NCBI GenBank assembly: GCA_000711775.1
Contig: ARYC01000113.1
Span: forward strand, 1-64,000
Reading direction: 5' to 3'
DNA length: 64,000 nt
From: Oxytricha trifallax
Taxonomy: Eukaryota > Ciliophora > Spirotrichea > Sporadotrichida > Oxytrichidae
Position 1 is the stretch's first letter, and the number at the start of each line of letters is the position of its first letter. Made by a program: the position numbers and the translations under genes. This document shows positions 26,601 to 35,653 of the stretch, one piece after another. Under the pieces are notes generated by a model. The model was not told the origin of the DNA. It did not search any database and saw nothing but the letters and a program-made list of their open reading frames with translations.

Positions 26601-27600
26601 TTAGCAGTTTTTAACTATATTAATAAATTATATCTAATTTTTTTAATTTTATAAAGCGATTTAAAAATTATTTTAATTTCATTTAAAATTTTCATAAAGA
26701 CTATAAAAGTTTACTTTATAAAATTAAAAAAATTAGATCTAATTTATTAATATAGTTAAAAACTGCTAAAATCAATAATTTTAAAGAAATTTAATTTTGT
26801 GAAAAATTTGAAAATTTTTGTAAAATTTATAATGATTTTTATTAATAAAAAGTGACTTTGATGGAGCCATAGCTCGAAAACTGTTGCTTGCACATTCCAT
26901 GTTTATCTGCTACTATTAATCAGCGTCAAAAACTCTATCAGACTACAAAAAGAAAATTATGCATTAGGGGGGGAGGATGCTACCTCATACCCAAAATTTT
27001 AAATCAAGTTATATATTTTATGTCTTATTAGTTAAATGAGCTTAATTTTTTAATAGATTTTGCGAAAATAAATTGTTTGTAGAAAATCTTTTGAAAAATA
27101 TTTAATAATAACGAAAGTGAGAGCAAATAAGTTGTTGCCATAGTAAAAATGAATTCCGAAAAGTTAAGTAAGATCACCAGCAATTTTTTTCATAGCACTG
27201 TTTTTCTCAAATTGGAATTGTAACAAACTTAAATTTTTATGTTTTTTATTTATATTAAAGATGTTTTGTAGAATTAAATCAAAATGAATCATAATTGTGG
27301 TTCTGGTGAGAAGGTGACATCGTAGATGAATATTTAGCTTTGTACGTGTCTCAATGAGAACTTGAAGTGATTTGAGAGCAAATTAGATGGTTTGCCTACA
27401 GTTCCTTAGTAAATTTATGGTCCAGATGGGAAGTTGCCTCCACCACCATATTGGCCACCTCCACCACCACCTCTGTGGTGACCGCCATCTCCACGGCCAT
27501 CACCTCTGCCTCTGAATCCGCGACCATCGCCTCTTCCTTGGTAATCTCCACGACCACTGTGACCGCCATAGCCGCCACCACGTTCTCTGCTTCGTTCCAT
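14613..27600 (-). CDS. Piwi-2: complete Piwi-family protein gene in many MDSs
   Basis: ATG at 27600 starts MERSRERGGGYGG, an RGG-rich tail to about 27430. Then come GTVGKPSNLLSNHF (N domain), DAMKKIAGDLTQLFGI-type sequence at about 27220-27117, KGMEIDLNIKY (23500), and LEMWPGYTTSVKALHDGIF (23190-23120). TBE C follows, then DSRSILDLIFDMQ (18540), PAZ (ITKYNSRIYQIDDIKF, 17880; DQPLLVVHELDQNIYLIPSL, 17600), Mid, and Piwi pieces. In the Piwi domain GTDIVNTGGKSLLGLCAS (16260), VIYRDGIGGP (15340) and PVHFKVVYN (14905) carry the D, D and H positions of the slicer site. The end is SKLAFNLHFL with TGA at 14615-14613. MDSs are in linear order. Likely small-RNA effector of genome rearrangement (family knowledge). 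Exact exon, intron and IES limits were not all fixed. Confidence 0.92.
18690..20260 (+). pseudogene. TBE C DDE transposase, split by a foldback and frame-broken
   Basis: Recognisable from SIYDEQYFDLLLKHRH (near 18700) through VKPVLNYAAIAQLL, DYLCDSKTLEYWAHFPLD, the first Asp (FIHADKAVFTF, with Glu changed to Lys) and IIFFVENLSVHKTK, where the second catalytic Asp reads Glu, to FLIAHILMELNFTGV. The TGA found in TBE B (SSGS-TGA-KHP) is also here as SSGT-TGA-KHP. Further frame shifts occur near 18900 and 19090. The last codons (LMHDLPIDTVDL) lie beyond the nested foldback. Certainly non-functional. Confidence 0.85.
19599..20145. mobile_element. Foldback element nested in the TBE C transposase
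   Basis: It spans about 547 bp from AGTAAAAATTTAAATATTT to its complement ending TTTTTACT. The arms are about 200 bp. Each arm contains a second, smaller hairpin, CGCACTCTAAC...GTTAGAGTGCG (about 19690-19730 and 20007-20055), so the single strand could form a cross-like structure. Insertion splits the transposase between the codons for LLLYHL and MHDLP. The target duplication is not clear; the junctions read CTAATG/ATATGCATG. Confidence 0.85.
20245..20965 (-). pseudogene. TBE C 22-kDa ORF, start codon lost
   Basis: Homologous to the TBE B and TBE D 22-kDa ORFs: ESLYKQIKRVEAQEMISRF, then MEGIKISFLKSILCEEKKAF and EVVVYLPTKKQLSNQLPERN. The start ATGGAATC of the other copies reads AAGGAATC, and TGA codons fall in frame after ISRF and later. 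The 26-nt intron is preserved at 20416-20441 on the minus strand (GTAAGCATTG...TTTGTAG). Confidence 0.75.
21535..22975 (+). pseudogene. TBE C zinc-finger/kinase ORF, degenerate
   Basis: Starts MVINLNCKEVSLGLG, then loses frame repeatedly. A second finger (CTICMKSYTYSAKVKRHMQK-like) is seen at about 21905-21970. The kinase-like domain has VQKDLQPEN in place of HRDLKPEN and EFYRA in place of DFN-RA near 22595. Multiple frame breaks mark it as a pseudogene. Confidence 0.75.
23554..23921. mobile_element. MITE in Piwi-2, same family as 12895-13409
   Basis: The element is 368 bp. The ends GGGGGGAAGTTTCCTACCCC and GGGGCAGGAAACTTCCCCC are inverted, and AAGTATTT is duplicated on both sides (23546-23553, 23922-23929). 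No coding sequence. It lies in the eliminated block between the KGMEIDLNIKY MDS and the upstream MDS of Piwi-2. Confidence 0.85.
23930..24911. other. Gene-empty part of the large Piwi-2 IES block
   Basis: AT-rich DNA with a T13 run near 24518. No coding frame or repeat was recognised. It belongs to the block of about 3.6 kb (23530-27116) that must be removed between two Piwi-2 MDSs. Confidence 0.4.
24912..26000 (-). mobile_element. TBE E: decayed fragment with transposase only
   Basis: Sequence at 24912-26000 aligns by eye with the transposase end of TBE B (compare TTCATTCGTTTAAATC at 24917 with 7397, and CTCTACTAACCCCAATA at 25975 with 8490). It carries many substitutions and indels. No telomere-like terminus, 22-kDa ORF or kinase ORF accompanies it. 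It is an old truncated TBE copy. Confidence 0.75.
25494..25512. repeat. (AT)n microsatellite inside TBE E
   Basis: A short run of about nine AT dinucleotides within the decayed transposase. Confidence 0.7.
26369..26992. mobile_element. MITE-like foldback in Piwi-2
   Basis: The element is 624 bp with arms of about 290 bp. Its outer ends read GGCTATGAGGTAGCATCC and the complement of GGGTATGAGGTAGCATCC, each followed by a C or G run. AAAATTTT flanks both sides (26361-26368, 26993-27000). The arms are near-perfect out to the centre at about 26690. No coding content. It sits in the IES between the first two Piwi-2 coding blocks and the rest. Confidence 0.83.
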
Positions 27601-28242
27601 AATTTCAAAAATTATTTTATTTTCTTCGTAATTTTAAATTTAAAGAAGGGAGTACTGAAATCAAAACGGCAGGTTAAGACATTTTGAGCTTATTATCAAA
27701 ACTAACTAAATGATTAGCTTAAATTATTTTAGATATTAATTATATTCACTAACTTAGCTCAAGAATTATTAAAATTATAGCGCATATCCCACTCGCATCG
27801 CTTGATTTAATCACACTTTACTTCAAACTTTATCCATAAATTAATTAATTAAGTTTTTAAACCTTAATATAATTTAAGAATAATAAAGCACTGAGACATC
27901 AGAAATACACATGCTAAAATTGAAAGAAAAACAACACGGGGATATATAATTTATTGAGGCAAAAGTAAGGCGTATAAAAAATTTATTAAGTTTTATCTAT
28001 TTATTCTCTCATCATGATTTTATTTAATATTTTCATATTTATATATCACAGTAAAAGACAACAAAATTTCTTTTACTATCTCACAAATTATTAATGTCTC
28101 TCTTCAATTTACATATGTTTTTACATATAAATCAGAATTAAATTATAAAATTCTTAAAATTGTGGTAATCAAAATATAATTACTTTTAACTAAAATCTAT
28201 AATCAAAAGCTAATTTTATTCTGGAAATATATGTATTTTTTT
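27601..28242. other. Spacer between Piwi-2 and the coiled-coil gene
   Basis: Both neighbours are on the minus strand, so this holds the 3' end of the coiled-coil gene and the promoter side of Piwi-2. It is AT-rich and no defined signal is seen. Confidence 0.4.
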
Positions 28243-29466
28243 CATAACAGTGATTATTATCTGAAATTAATATTCATGGTCATTTCAGCCATATTGATTA
28301 ATCTCCCAACACTCATTAATTCTATGCCCCACAACCCCCCAGTGATATCAAATTCATCACCAAATTATTGCTTGTTTTATGGGTTAGAATTACTCAATTT
28401 GTTCAAGTTATTGAAATTAGTGTAGGTTTAGTTTTGATTTTAGTTAAACTACTGATGATGGTGGTTTTAGTTGCTAGTATTGTTATAGTTTAAGTTTAGA
28501 AATTAATTTTGTAATTTTGAATACTTTCCATTTCTAAATAACTTATAAAAAACAAAATAAATTTACAAGTTAGGTGTTGGATTACTTGCAGAACTAGAAG
28601 CATGTTTAAAACTATGATTTTTCATCTTCTCAAATAATTATTATTCCTGCTCAGTCATAGGGAATTGTTTTTACATATAAATTTGTTAAGAATTATTCTC
28701 CTAATCTCTCTCAAATCCTTGACTATTAACATCTTATTAATTACTTTTGCCTTAGATTCTCATATTTTTGAAGTAAATTTGATTGATTTTGAAATTTCTC
28801 ATTTTCGTTTCTTCCTCTTCATCTAAACGTCGCTTCTTTTCTTTTTATTGGCGGTGTGTATTCATAGTTTCAAAATTTTATTAAATTTCATGAGTTTTTT
28901 CATTTTAATCCCCATTATTAAGGTTTTAGCTTGAATTTTTGATTTAATTCCTGTTGTTTAAGTTACTATGATTGTTGTGATTCGCAAAATCTTATTAGAA
29001 ACTAAAAGAGTTATTTGTTATTTAATTAGAGATAAATAAGAGCAAATTTAAATGCCAAACAAACAAAAATTCTATAAAAACTAAGATTAGGCTACTTTGT
29101 TAGCAATTTTTAGAAGGCAAAAATCCCATTAAAAAAAGAATATAAACTCATAAGACCCCATCGACATGTCCTTATAATAGTTCTACTTTTGATTACTGAG
29201 TATTTTATACAAACTCATGATATCATCTTGGTCATCATCTCCTCCTATATTAGCAGTCTCATTTTTTATTTCCTCCTGATTATTAGTATTTTAATATTAA
29301 TGCTATGCTTATTTCTTCTTTAGATCATTGAGATAATCATTCACTACATCGTATGATTTTTCCACATCATCTATCATTGGCTGTTATTAATTTTGGCCTT
29401 AAATTTCAATCATACTTGCGAAGTTTCCTTAAGACATGTTTTCAATTGGTTGGTTTATTATTTAGA

Positions 29467-29497
<31 letters not shown>

Positions 29498-32400
29498 TGA
29501 TATTGAGAGGCTATAATAAATGAAAGTTAAAAATAGTTAATTATAATTAAAAATATTTAAATTAAAAAACATGTTTCTCCTTGAATTTGGAGATTAGGAA
29601 TGACTATGAATTCCTCCAGTATCAATACTTTACCTATTTGGTATATGGTTATGCATTGGACTTAAAGTATGTTGAGATACTTAATTAATTGAAATTTTGG
29701 GGCTATTTTTATTCATTATTTAGTTTTAAGGAGTAAGTTATCCACTATTTTATTAAGCCTAATTTTGTAAGTAAGTATTGCTGTTGCCATTTCTTTGATT
29801 GACTTGAAGTTTTATATAAGTAAATATAAGTTTAAATGAAGTTATGATCGACCAGATGGAGAATGATTTTGAGAACCTAAAGGTGAATGATTTTTAGATT
29901 AAGCTGAAGGGCTATTTCTAATAGATCCCTAATTTGATAGATTTCTTTAGTTATTTTAGTTACTTGATATGGGGCTTATTGTTTTCTAATCTATTGTGCC
30001 TTACAAATTTGTAAAATTATTCGATCTGGAATAGGGAGTCAATCCACTTAATTTTTATTTAGGTTAACTATTACTAAAACCCAGTCCTCCATTTAATGGG
30101 GAAACTGGGATATTTTTTCTCATTGAAATCTTCATGTCCATAATATCCATAAATCCAGAGTCCCCCTTCATGTTAATTGGAGATTACGGTAAGTTCAATC
30201 TAGGCGACATCCCTTCCTTTAAATTGAAAGATTGTGCAAACTCTCTAGAATCCATTAAGTTATCATAATCTCCATGAAAATCCTGATTTTCTTCAGCTTA
30301 CCGTTTCCTTGTACTTTATTTACTACTATTGAACTTAATCTTAAAAGCAAGCGGCAAATGCTATTCCAATTCTTTAATAAGTTAAATTTACTCCTTAATT
30401 TTATCCCTAGTCAATTCATACCTCTTTTACTACTTAGTGAGCTCCATTTAATTTTTGTACTTTTTATCAATAAATTACCTTAGCTATTTCTAAACAGTTT
30501 TATTGCCTTTTTCAGTTATCATTTTTATCTTTATTTGTGTTTCTTAGAATTAGGCTTCCTTGAGTAATTTCTCTCGTCTCTTGGATATTTCAAGCTATAG
30601 CTCAGGCTAATCTTGTTATGAATAACAACTGGCTAAATCTGTATAGTAATTTGCAGTCGTTTGCTTTTCTTCTATTTTTTCGATGTTTTCTAAATGTTGC
30701 TGTTACATCTTATCGATGTTATAAATTTTAAACTACAAAAACCAATTTAAAGACATAAAGATACAAAGATTAATCTATTATAGTTTCAATTTTAATGATT
30801 CTCAAATTTAAACCCTCTAATTCTTGCCCTTTCTTAAATATTTCCTTCATTTATTTTTCTAGAATTCCCTAATGTTATTCATAAGTTTTATAGTCTTAAT
30901 TTTATCGAACAAGCAAACTTGCATTTTTCTGCATTTATCGCATTCTCATTTGTTTTTCCTACTCTTATTATTTTATTAGCTCGTCTATTTGAACTGATCT
31001 ATATTATATTTTATAGATTTATACAATTATCTCTATATAAATTTTAACTTTGTTATTTTTGGCAAATCTATGTTAAAGTTTGAGCAATGTTTGATCTTTG
31101 TCTATAAACTCCATCGCATCTTAAAACGCCAAGATTTATGATTGTAAATTCATGATTTGCTTCTCATAGTAATACAAGTTTTAACTTTCTTTATCTAATA
31201 ATTTTGGTTTCATAAAAGATTTATCTGGGGACCTACTGCTGCTCTTATTATTCTCTTCCTTCTAGTGCATTTTGCTTTCATAAATTTATCAATATTATAT
31301 TCATAAATTTTATATCTTATCTAGATTTAATTTAGTATAATTTATTTAACATATTAAAGTAAATGCTTTCAATCATACTCTATTATAGCATTTTTCTAGA
31401 CCTAATATCCTCCTTTATTCTGATTTTTTCCTTTAAATTTACAACTTTATTTTCTAGTATTTTATTTCTATTTTCTTAAACAATTATCTTCCTGGCTTCA
31501 GCTCTGGATTTGATCGATTTCCTTAACAGATTCATTTCAGAATTAAAGGGTAGAATTTATTTGGAAATAATTTTAATATTTATGTTTTCTTATTTAAAAA
31601 ATAGCTTTATTTGTACATATTTTCATAAAAATTACATTAAAAAATAAAAAATAAAATAAAATATTAACATAAACTCTCCAAATTTTATGACTAGGAATTA
31701 ATAGTTTTGAAAAGTTTTGCTTTCGCTTATTCTTATTTGATCAACTTCAACTTTTATCTTTCTTGTATAGCTCACTTTTTCTCATCTTAAATTGGTCTTG
31801 TAAATAAATCCTTGATATTTGGAAGGTTTTCACGATCTATTTCAATTTATTCTTATATGTTTTAGACATTTCTAAATTTTTCTATATTATATTAATGATT
31901 AATATATAGTCAATTTATTTAATTTTATAGAAATTGATATACAAAGTATTAGTTAATGTTTAAGATCTGGAGCAGCTTTGGTGTAATCTTTGAAAATTGA
32001 AGCATGTTAGTTTTTCCTGATTAAATCTATTTAATTGGTAGCTAGTTTAATTTGATTTTATTCTGGGAGATACGCATCCACATTCTCTATATCTACCTGA
32101 TTGAAATATTCCTCTGATAACTGATTGATATTAGTGGTATAATCGTCTAATATATTAAAATATATATAGAATAGTATATGAATAGATGGCTTATGTTTAA
32201 TAAGTATTTTTATTGTAAATTGTATAATTATATGAAATGTTGAAATAATTTATGAAAGAAATGGTTAATTTTCAAGTCCTATTCTAATATCTTTTAATAT
32301 AAATGATCAATAAAAAATTAAGGCTATATAAAATTGTCTATTGATAAATTTTGAGTGAATTAACTTTGAATATTTTAAGACTTTGAAGGCGAGTGATGAT

Positions 32401-34873
32401 TTGATTGAAAATTATATTAAGTGTTCCTATTATCTATTGTAAGTGCCATTGATTTAGTCTATAGTTAATTAATAATTAAAATAGGAATTTATTTTTAGAT
32501 TATAAGCTTAAGTTTGAGAGGTATTTGGTGAGGACAGTAAATCATCGCTTAAAATGTTATCATCATCTTCTCCGTTTTGAAACTAGAATCCTCTTTGATA
32601 TAATATTATACATAAATAGTTCAATGATCAAATTAATAAAAATTCATTACTCTTTATATTTCATAAAGAGTAAATTATGTTTTAATGAGTTAAAATTATC
32701 TAAAATTATATATTTCTTTGATAGTGATGCTCGTCTCTTTAATCTTTGTATTTTATTTAACTTTCGAGGTAAGGCGTCAAATCTGGTAAATCCTATAGAT
32801 TAATTCTTCCCTTAGAGTTTGCTTATTGATTCATCTCCATTTCATTAATATATGTTATTGGCATATTAGTAATTAAAATAAATTATATAAATTATACTAA
32901 ATAGAAGGGTTTTATTATTTAAAATGATTAGAGAAATTTCACTATAAATTGAGTAAAATAATTTCATTATTGTTTGAGTTTTGTGAATTTAGAAATTTTG
33001 GATGAATAGCCATCATGCCTCTGCTGCTTGTGAACTAGTTAGCAAAATATTCTTAAAATATAAATAAAAATTACTAATAGCATTTGATTACTTTGATGGA
33101 GTCCTGCTTATATGTAGAATTATTTTATTTATTATAAACTTTTTAATGTAAAATTCTAATGTTATGGCTTAAAAATATATGCAAACTTGACATTACAGAA
33201 TCATATTATCTATTTCTATTTGGAGAAATCGACCTAATATTACTGTTTTTCTTTAGAAATGGCTTACTAACTGATTAAATCACACTCTAAGCATTTTCTA
33301 TTCTTCCCCGGTCTAATTGATGTGACACACTAGTTGATTATTGAGTATCAAATTTTTATAGAAATTTGCTTGAGTTTTTATTGTTTTATTATGAGATTTT
33401 GCTTAGACTTTACTTTATTTACAAAAAAAATCATAAAAAGTAAATAAAATTACATAAATAAAGAATTATTTTTACTAGGTTGGGGTTCAGGTGAATTGAT
33501 AAGAAGTTAATTAAAAAAATGTTAACTTTACACTATATTGAATTATAATAAAATAAATTAGGTAAATTTTATATAAGTTCAAGTTAAATTTAACTCACTG
33601 AGATTAATTTTATTCATATTCATGGATTAAACGTTGTCTGTAAACGGATATTTATATTGATTTTTATCATATTTTGTGCTTGGTGGTCGGCTATTCTTAT
33701 AAGATATAGTTGCTACTTTTTAAAGAATAAAAATATATTTAAAATAAGGTTTTATCAATAAATTGGTCGATAAATATAAGTAACTTTTTCATGAACTATT
33801 TGTTAATCGTTTTCTTATTCTTAATTTCTCTATTTTCTTATAAAATTCTAACTTATATACTTATTTTGATTATTATGACTTTCATCTACTGACTATCTCA
33901 TTTAAAAATTAGTGAATATATAAAAAATTAAAATAAGTTTTTCTATTTTTTTTCTTATATAAAATTAAAAAAATTATAGAGGTTTATATAAAAATGTTAC
34001 CTCGTATCAATCTAATCCACTTCAAAACTTTGAATTTATTTACTTTGATTTCTATAACTCAACAGCACATTTGATATATCATTATTTATTTTCCTATTAT
34101 TTAAACTTTTCATGAATTTATTGGTGTTTCCAGGGGATTACCTTTTTTGTTAAGAAATTGGAGAATTTTTATTGTGAGAAAATCTTACTCTTTGAATATT
34201 ATAATATTTTTTTGTTAATTTTTTAATAATTATTTGTCAATTACTATCGATAAGTTAAAAAAAAGGTTATAACAAATTTAATAAATTTACGATAAAAATA
34301 AAAAATATGGCCAGGTCCAAGGAGTGGCTTCAGCATATTGATATTATTATTAGCATTTTAATTATAATTTGAAGCCAGTAATGGTGGCAATTTTTTCAAT
34401 CGTGAATTCTGAATATCATCAGCTATTTCTATTTCATCTGCATTGTTATTTTAAGCCTTAAGATATTTCTGATATTATTACCTCTATATAGAATTATTTA
34501 TACATAGGGCAATTATTGGGGGAAAATAAAGATTAGGAGTGTCATTTTATAATTATATTAATGTTATTACTATTAATGCTTAAAATCGATCAACTAATGT
34601 TATAGAATCGTTGATTTAATGATTAATCACTTAGTTAGTCAACTTATTTATTTTTTTTTAATTTATTTTTCAATCTCTAATCTTTTAAAAATTTATGATA
34701 TGAATACAACTACTAGGCATAATTAAAATGTCATTAGATATTCATCCAAAAATTGATTATATAAGAGTAAATTTAAAAATCACTTAAATTTATTAGTAAA
34801 GTGGAGCAGGGGATGGTGAGTTATTAATTGTAGATTTTTCCTGCTCAGTGACATTAAAAAATTATTCAGTCAT
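28243..34873 (-). CDS. Asn/Gln/Ser-rich coiled-coil protein in about 15 MDSs
   Basis: The family is not recognised. A likely start MTEQFFNVTEQEKS lies at 34873 and the end NFRQQSLL-TGA at 28243. I joined most pieces at direct-repeat pointers, all in frame, among them CATATA, TGCTA, TAATGAAAT, TATCAAAGA, TAGAC, CATTAA, AAAAGT, TTAATTC, TGAAAGCA, TTAAAATT, AACTTCA and AAACATGT. The N-terminal third is low-complexity (SPSK, SRTPSK, NQ runs). The middle (about 31700-30300) is strongly charged and heptad-like, predicting long coiled coils. The last part is Ser/Asn/Gln-rich, with a basic-acidic patch (PPIKRK, then RRLDEEEE) near 28830 and GGLWGIELMS at the end. One base too many in an A5 run near 28840 separates PPIKRK from RRLDEEEE. 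MDSs are in linear order. Possibly a cytoskeletal or scaffold protein, but this is a guess. Confidence 0.75.
29438..29571 (-). other. IES with pointer AAACATGT holding an (AT)n run
   Basis: The pointer AAACATGT lies at both edges. Removal joins NSRRN to MSQGNFASMIE in frame. The eliminated DNA contains an alternating AT run at about 29466-29492. Confidence 0.7.
29812..29843 (-). other. 32-bp IES with pointer AACTTCA
   Basis: Forward-strand TGAAGTT occurs at 29805-29811 and 29837-29843. Removing one copy and the 25 bp between turns an out-of-frame junction into GRSQLQVNQRNGNS in the coiled-coil gene. Confidence 0.75.
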
Positions 34874-35119
34874 TAATTAAGATTATAATAATTATAAAAT
34901 TTAGTTTGGAAAAACTTTTATCATATATTTATTTTTCGAAAAAGATTAATCCTTATTTGATTAATATCATTTTTATTCAAATTAATTAGTAATTTCTCAG
35001 CAATTTTTCTACACTCTATTATTTCACAATAAACTTCACAATATTTTTCACAATTATTTAATTTAAATATTAAAAATATTAATAATTCTATGATATATTC
35101 TTTATTAAAATTATACTAT

Positions 35120-35653
35120 TTTAGTAGCTCTTATAGACACATACTGATCATGATGTTGTCTTCAGCAATTAACACATACTTCAATGTGTCATCTCTGTAA
35201 GTTGCTTGTCTATTCCCCAATCCATAGGGTAATTACTGTCCACTGCCAGGGATCAATCGAGGGTTTGTGGATGCAATAAGGAGTTTGTTCCATTCCTCCG
35301 TGAATTCTATCATGGTCTATTCATTCCAAACTCTAATCTGATTTATATCAATCATTATATTAATCATAAGCTTGCATTATTATGTCCAAAATACAAATAT
35401 AACAATTATCTGGTCATTGATAAAACTGTTTGAGCTTTTGTTGTCCTTGAACACATTATTCGAGTTTAGTTAATTAATCGAAGGATTTTAACTGAAAGTA
35501 TTTTGAATTTAGTCTTTCTAGATTATAAATGGAGTATTGTTTACTATTTACTGAATTGGATCAACGGGGACGCCAATTCTGGCATGGTCAGCCTTACGCA
35601 AGTTGTGCTGGTACTCCAGAGTATTCTTGCCTCTTCTAAAAGGGCAGAAAGTC
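35120..35653 (-). other. Displaced receiver MDS of the histidine-kinase-like gene
   Basis: It encodes CPFRRGKNTLEYQHNLRKAD, then GQQLPYGLGNRQATYRDD and the receiver start VLIAEDN...QELLK. Its 5' edge shares GACTTTCT with the MDS ending at 36929-36936 and its 3' edge shares TAAGAGCTACTAAA with the MDS starting at 36869. In germline order it lies after the segment it must precede. An internal IES with pointer AATTCA (35307-35557) splits it. A spare C near 35252 (GATCCCTGG) breaks frame between KPSIDP and GSGQQ. Confidence 0.85.

Noticed and set aside
27396..27687. Val/Ala/Glu-rich and Thr/Ser-rich frames on both strands
   Set aside because: They are other-frame readings of the RGG-repeat start of Piwi-2.
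29435..29437. MSQGNFASMIE as a gene start
   Set aside because: Pointer AAACATGT links it in frame to the upstream MDS ending NSRRN.
32525..32803. 92-codon plus-strand open frame
   Set aside because: It overlaps, on the opposite strand, well-joined MDSs of the coiled-coil gene (DDDNILSDDLLSSP).
32838..32840. MEMNQQANSKG as the start of the coiled-coil gene
   Set aside because: Pointer TAATGAAAT joins it in frame to an upstream MDS (NSQNSNNNE), and further joins reach a better start at 34873.
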